From positions 3,196,001 through 3,260,000 of the forward strand of contig NZ_CP016537.2 in the NCBI RefSeq assembly GCF_001687585.2: a stretch of DNA of 64,000 nucleotides, written 5' to 3'. The DNA is from Planococcus halocryophilus. GTDB taxonomy: Bacteria > Bacillota > Bacilli > Bacillales_A > Planococcaceae. Each line of letters opens with the position of its first letter. The stretch's first letter is position 1. Made by a program: the position numbers and the translations under genes. Of this stretch, positions 60,201 through 64,000 are shown in pieces. Under the pieces are notes generated by a model. The model made no database searches and was not told where the DNA came from. It worked only from the letters and a program-made list of their open reading frames with translations.

Positions 60201-60425
60201 TTTTATCGTATCATGAGCTATTGGAAAATTATAGATATTTTTAATCGTTTTCTGATAATTTCATCTATTACGCAAACAAATTTGCTGGAACGCGCGTTTT
60301 TTTGTTTTACCGTGCGTATGGTTTTGTCCACCGCGCGTATTTTCTCTCTATCGCGCGTATCTTTCTGCGCCCGTGCATATCTCCTCCCTATCGCGCATAT
60401 TTCTCAAGAACCGCGCATAAGCGTC
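60201..60425. repeat. CGCGCGTAT array element, copy 2
   Basis: The leader TTTTATCGTATCATGA...TTATAGATATTTTT is followed by seven boxes starting at 60292, 60312, 60333, 60353, 60373, 60393 and 60413. Box sequences vary between GCGCGTAT, GTGCGTAT and GCGCATA. It lies 5' of the FAD dehydrogenase gene on the minus strand. Confidence 0.85.
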
Positions 60426-60445
60426 CCTCACGCAATCAACTCCAC

Positions 60446-60484
60446 AAAAAAACATCCAAAACCAGCGAGACTGGTCCAGGATGC
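60446..60484 (-). terminator. Terminator of the gluconate operon
   Basis: GCATCC...GGATGT with an inner ACCAG/CTGGT stem, then seven T on the minus strand, just past the gntK stop. Confidence 0.75.
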
Positions 60485-60489
60485 TGCTA

Positions 60490-62034
60490 CTACTCTAAAT
60501 GTTTTCGTTGAAAATCGGCAATGCTCTCGTACTCTGCTGTCAAAAGACGCGATAAGCGGATATAAATCGGCAAAAGCTCTCGGTAAATGCCCGCGGCTTC
60601 TTCTTGTGGCTCATGAGTATGCGTTTGGCCAATCATATCAGAAACGATGCTGAAATCATCAATTTCGCCAATTGCATACATGCCAAGAACAACAGCACCA
60701 AGACATGAACTTTCAAAGCTTTCTGGAATAACGACTGGTTTATCGAAGACGTCGGCCAGCAATTGGCGCCACATATCCGAACGCGCAAAACCGCCTGACG
60801 CTTGAATGCGTACCGGTTCGCCGGTCAATTCTTCGACTGCCAGCAGCACCGTATACAAGTTAAAGACAATGCCTTCTAACACAGCACGAATCATATGCTG
60901 CTTTTTATGATGGATGCTTAAGCCGAAAAATGATCCGCGTGCGTTAGCGTTCCAAAGCGGTGCACGTTCCCCCGTTAAATATGGATGGAACAATAAACCG
61001 TCTGCTCCTGGATTCACCGTGTCAGCGATTTTCGTCAGCACGTCGTATGGATCAATTCCTAGCCGTTTCGCAGTTTCCACTTCAGACGAAGCAAATTCAT
61101 CTCGTAGCCAGCGTAAAATAATGCCACCATTATTTACAGGTCCACCGACTACCCAATGATTTTCAGTCAACGCATAGCAAAATGTGCGTCCTTTTGGATC
61201 GGTCTTTGGCTCAGTCGTCACTGTACGAATAGCCCCGCTTGTCCCGATGGTTACGGCTAACACACCTGGTTCGATGGCATCTACTCCTAAGTTGGCTAGC
61301 ACGCCGTCGCTTGCACCGATGATAAATGGCACATGTTCAGGAATACCCATAAACAAAGCATGCTCTGTAACCAGCCCGGTTAGTTGATGCGTTGTCGGAA
61401 CCGGATGAGACAATTGTTCTCTTGTAATGCCTGCTACTGCCAAAGCTTCTTTGTCCCAATCTAATTGCTCCAGATTGAAGAGTCCTGTTGCTGAGGCAAT
61501 AGAATGATCAACAACATACGTTCCAAACAATTCATGAAAGACAAATTCCTTGATACCGATAAACTTCGCCGCATGCTCACAAACTTCCGGCTTTTCATCT
61601 TTTAGCCAAAGTACTTTTGAAAGTGGAGACATGGCATGAATCGGCGTACCTGTGCGCAAGTAAATTTCGTGGCCGTTCATCCGTTCTTTAATGTATTTGG
61701 CATGTTTTGCACTTCTCGTATCCGCCCATGTGATGCTTTGCGTCAATAAGCTTCCCGTAGCGTCCACGGCAATAAGGCTATGCATCGCAGAACTAAACGA
61801 TACCAATTTTAGCTGCTTTGTATCTATTTCGCTTTTTCGGATTGTTTTTCGTACGGAAGTTAACACCGCACGAAAAATTTCTTCTGGATCTTGTTCAGCT
61901 ACTAGCGGATTGGGTGTTTCTAATGCGTAAAAAACGGTGTCACCTGCGATTACTTTACCCGCTCGATCAAATAACACTGCTTTTGTAGACGTTGTCCCAA
62001 TATCGACGCCTAAATAATAAGACTGCTCAGGCAT
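60490..62034 (-). CDS. gntK: Gluconokinase (FGGY family)
   Basis: 514 residues. FGGY kinase: YYLGVDIGTTSTKAVLFD at the start, the sugar-binding FSSAMHSLIAVD and ITWADTRS, GASDGVLANLGVDAIEPGVLAVTIGTSGAIR, and IQASGGFARSDMWRQLLADVF. It phosphorylates gluconate to 6-phosphogluconate. It follows gntP, and a 6-phosphogluconate dehydrogenase lies upstream. GAGGATTTTT precedes the ATG. Confidence 0.9.
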   Translation of the reverse strand: MPEQSYYLGVDIGTTSTKAVLFDRAGKVIAGDTVFYALETPNPLVAEQDPEEIFRAVLTSVRKTIRKSEIDTKQLKLVSFSSAMHSLIAVDATGSLLTQSITWADTRSAKHAKYIKERMNGHEIYLRTGTPIHAMSPLSKVLWLKDEKPEVCEHAAKFIGIKEFVFHELFGTYVVDHSIASATGLFNLEQLDWDKEALAVAGITREQLSHPVPTTHQLTGLVTEHALFMGIPEHVPFIIGASDGVLANLGVDAIEPGVLAVTIGTSGAIRTVTTEPKTDPKGRTFCYALTENHWVVGGPVNNGGIILRWLRDEFASSEVETAKRLGIDPYDVLTKIADTVNPGADGLLFHPYLTGERAPLWNANARGSFFGLSIHHKKQHMIRAVLEGIVFNLYTVLLAVEELTGEPVRIQASGGFARSDMWRQLLADVFDKPVVIPESFESSCLGAVVLGMYAIGEIDDFSIVSDMIGQTHTHEPQEEAAGIYRELLPIYIRLSRLLTAEYESIADFQRKHLE

Positions 62035-62062
62035 AAAAATCCTCCTTTATATACAAGAAAAA

Positions 62063-62086
62063 GAAAAAGGCAGTATCTCCTTTTTC
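62063..62086 (-). other. Short hairpin between gntP and gntK
   Basis: GAAAAAGG and CCTTTTTC form an 8-bp stem in the 65-bp gap. It may tune the permease-to-kinase ratio or protect the message end. Confidence 0.35.
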
Positions 62087-62099
62087 CTTTCCTGTTTTA

Positions 62100-63440
62100 T
62101 TAGATAAAAAAGCTTATGATCAACACTACCACGAAACCGGTTAACCCGATAATCGTTTCCATAACCGTCCATGATTTCAATGTATCTTTCACATCCATAC
62201 CGAAATAGCGGTTAACTAACCAGAAGCCTGAGTCGTTAACATGTGACAAGACGGTCGCGCCGGAAGCAATAGCGATAACGATTAACCCTAGTGCAGGTCC
62301 TGTCATGCCAACCATTTCAAGAAGTGGCGTGATCAAACCAGCGGCTGTTACCATCGCAACAGTCGCAGATCCTTGCGCCACACGTACCGCCGAAGCGATC
62401 AAAAATGCCAAGACGATTGGTGGTAAAGCCGAATCGCCCATCATATCACCTAGTACTGCACCAACACCTGAATCGATCAATACTTGCTTGAAAACACCGC
62501 CTGCGCCTGTTACTAGAATGATAATTCCTGCTGGTTCAAGTGCTTTTGTCGCAATATCTTGTACTTCTTGACGCGAATAGCCACGTTTTGTCCCCAACAA
62601 ATAAAATGTTAGCAATGTCGCGATTGTCAACGCGACAAACGGGTGACCAAGGAAAGTTAAGATTTCACGTACCATATTGCCTTCATCTAACAACACACCT
62701 GATAACGTATTCAATAAAATCAACACAAGTGGAATCAAAATTAACGATGTGATCATGCCAAAGCTTGGCAGGTCTTTATCGTACTCTTTCTTTTCAAGCT
62801 CCATGTAATCCGGAATTTCAATATGTAGCTTTTTGCCGATAAAACGTCCAAATACAGGTCCAGCCAAAATCATAGCGGGAATCCCAGCAAGAACACCAAA
62901 TAAAATAACCCAGCCAAGTTCTGCTCCAACTAATTCTGCAACCGCAATCGGTCCAGGCGTTGGTGGAATGAAACTATGCGTAACTGCAAGACCCGCTAAT
63001 AACGGAATCCCGTAATGCAAAAGTGACTTACCTGTTTTTCTAGCCAATCCGTACACAATCGGCACTAAAATAATAAAACCAACATCAAAAAATACAGGAA
63101 TTGCTACGATAAATCCAGTAACACCTAACGCCCATTGTGCTTTGTCTTCCCCGAATTTATCAATCATCGTAGCGGCTAAACGTTCTGCACCTCCGGATAC
63201 TTCAAGCATCTTCCCGAACATAGCGCCAAGTCCCACTACTACAGCGACAAAGCCCAGTGTCCCGCCCATACCGTTTTGAATGGACGTGATGACTTCATTA
63301 AGTGGCATACCCGCAGCAATCCCGACAAGTAAACTAACTAATAATAAGGCCACAAAAGCATGTAATTTCGTGCGAATAACTAAGAATAACAATAAAAATA
63401 TACCTGCAAGCGCTACCATAATCAACATTGAACCTGACAT
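62100..63440 (-). CDS. gntP: Gluconate permease (GntP family)
   Basis: 446 residues, about 12 helices. GntP blocks: GMPLNEVITSIQNGMGGTLGFVAVVVGLGAMFGKMLEVSGGAERLA, IPVFFDVGFIILVPI, HSFIPPTPGPIAVAELVGAELG, and HVNDSGFWLVNRYFGM at the end. Imports gluconate for the kinase downstream. It shares family and many motifs with the acid-sugar permease at 2.5-3.9 kb. AAGGGGGAA ribosome site. Confidence 0.9.
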   Translation of the reverse strand: MSGSMLIMVALAGIFLLLFLVIRTKLHAFVALLLVSLLVGIAAGMPLNEVITSIQNGMGGTLGFVAVVVGLGAMFGKMLEVSGGAERLAATMIDKFGEDKAQWALGVTGFIVAIPVFFDVGFIILVPIVYGLARKTGKSLLHYGIPLLAGLAVTHSFIPPTPGPIAVAELVGAELGWVILFGVLAGIPAMILAGPVFGRFIGKKLHIEIPDYMELEKKEYDKDLPSFGMITSLILIPLVLILLNTLSGVLLDEGNMVREILTFLGHPFVALTIATLLTFYLLGTKRGYSRQEVQDIATKALEPAGIIILVTGAGGVFKQVLIDSGVGAVLGDMMGDSALPPIVLAFLIASAVRVAQGSATVAMVTAAGLITPLLEMVGMTGPALGLIVIAIASGATVLSHVNDSGFWLVNRYFGMDVKDTLKSWTVMETIIGLTGFVVVLIISFFI

Positions 63441-63484
63441 ATTTTTTCCCCCTTGTTGTGTGCAACTTTAATTGAATATTATTT

Positions 63485-63580
63485 AAGAAGTGAAGAAATC
63501 GCTCCAGGCGGAAGCTTTCCAGGGCTGTCTTCAGCTCGTCCTGATCCCTCTGGAGTCGCCGCCTTTCGCTCTTTCTTTTA
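63485..63580. repeat. Dispersed Bacillales-type repeat, copy 2
   Basis: GAAGAAATCGCTCCAGGCGG, AAGCTTTCCAGGG, CTTCAGCTCGTCCTGATCCC and TGGAGTCGCCGCC follow the copy at 28054, but the central 30 bp are deleted. It separates the dehydrogenase from gntP. Confidence 0.65.
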
Positions 63581-63622
63581 TTACTTTTTACTATTTTGAG
63601 TTGAAAAAGTTGGTTCACTCAC

Positions 63623-64000
63623 TTACTTTTTCTCTACCGCATGCCCGCCGAATTCGTTGCGCTGAGCTGCGACGACTTTTCCGGCAAACGTGTCTTCTTC
63701 TAACGAACGGTAGCGCATCATCAGCGACAACGTAATCACTGGTGCAGGAACATTCAAATCGAGTGCCGTTTCTACTGTCCATTTGCCTTCTCCAGAAGAG
63801 TTCATCACCCCTTTGATGCCTTCTAGTTTAGCGTCTTTTGAAAATGCATTTTTGGTCATTTCCATTAAGTACGAGCTGATGATAGAGCCGTTGTTCCAAA
63901 CATCAGCCACTTTTTCGAAATCATACCCAAATGGACTTTTGTTGAGGATATCAAAGCCTTCTGCAATAGATTGCATCATGCCGTATTCAATTCCGTTATG
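63623..64000 (-). CDS. 6-phosphogluconate dehydrogenase (decarboxylating), C-terminal part
   Basis: Open to the right edge; the last 125 or so residues are seen. The frame reads HNGIEYGMMQSIAEGFDILNKSPFGYDFEKVADVWNNGSIISSYLMEM, the all-helical C-terminal domain of the short YqeC/Gnd type, with catalytic-region HNGIEYG. It oxidises 6-phosphogluconate to ribulose 5-phosphate and CO2, completing the gluconate route with gntK and gntP. The N-terminal Rossmann half lies outside the window. Confidence 0.88.
   Translation of the reverse strand, partial: HNGIEYGMMQSIAEGFDILNKSPFGYDFEKVADVWNNGSIISSYLMEMTKNAFSKDAKLEGIKGVMNSSGEGKWTVETALDLNVPAPVITLSLMMRYRSLEEDTFAGKVVAAQRNEFGGHAVEKK

Overview
The window looks like chromosome from a low-GC Gram-positive bacterium of the Bacillales, most likely Planococcaceae (Planococcus-like). 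The grounds are protein character: an AdaA-AlkA-Ogt operon, OhrA/OhrR, RibT, FusB-type, DUF3934 and DUF4181 proteins, a ba3 oxidase beside a Bacillus-type Fnr, strong AGGAGG ribosome sites, many TTG/GTG starts and intrinsic terminators. The taxon is inferred, not proven. No rRNA, tRNA, prophage or CRISPR was seen. Most genes are on the minus strand.

Layout. 1-1.9 kb: a trypsin-like protease followed by two paralogous small proteins of unknown function, one running off the left edge. 2.5-8.1 kb: an acid-sugar catabolic operon (dehydrogenase, four-carbon acid-sugar kinase, class II aldolase, GntP permease) divergent from its GntR/FCD regulator, with three operator-like sites 21 bp apart and two cre-like sites. 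8.1-8.75 kb: a decayed ISL3-family insertion with both ends visible. 8.9-15.3 kb: a translationally coupled operon (binding lipoprotein, alkaline-phosphatase-superfamily enzyme, two permeases, ATPase, DeoR regulator, PHP phosphoesterase) that looks built for organophosphate uptake. 15.6-20.1 kb: a CXXC-zinc membrane protein and an OpuC-type osmoprotectant ABC transporter. 20.5-25.4 kb: an aldo/keto reductase pseudogene, a TspO-like membrane protein, two aldo/keto reductases and an alpha/beta hydrolase. 25.7-28 kb: a wall-anchored two-repeat surface protein with its sortase. 28.4-31.3 kb: ada alkylation-repair operon and a FusB-type EF-G-binding protein. 31.5-36.9 kb: an SDR, a PTS-IIC-like permease, pabA-pabBC and ribT. 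37.3-41.9 kb: a cobalamin riboswitch and terminator, then thioesterase-nrdE-nrdF-flavodoxin. 42.1-44.5 kb: DUF3934, ohrA-ohrR-gpx, an ICMT-like methyltransferase. 44.6-47.8 kb: ba3 cytochrome oxidase with two very small subunits, an Fnr box and an Fnr-type regulator. 48-50.2 kb: UspA and a CwlO-like M23 hydrolase. 50.3-57.8 kb: flavin reductase, DUF5996, panB, peptidase E, a nucleotidyltransferase and a run of GNAT acetyltransferases. 57.3-60.2 kb: DUF4181 paralogues and an FAD dehydrogenase. 60.5-64 kb: gluconate utilisation (gntK, gntP, the 3' part of a 6-phosphogluconate dehydrogenase), cut by the right edge.

The most unusual content is non-coding. Two unrelated families of intergenic repeats each consist of a conserved leader plus a short box repeated at 20-21 bp, i.e. 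two helical turns: ATACTGTC boxes in three copies near 16.4, 21.1 and 25.5 kb, and CGCGCGTAT-type boxes in two copies near 57.9 and 60.3 kb. All five arrays lie 5' of a gene or gene remnant. The other main signals are a B12 riboswitch over a B12-independent ribonucleotide reductase, with a duplicated P1 strand suggesting the switch mechanism, and the protease/paralogous-pair locus at the left edge.
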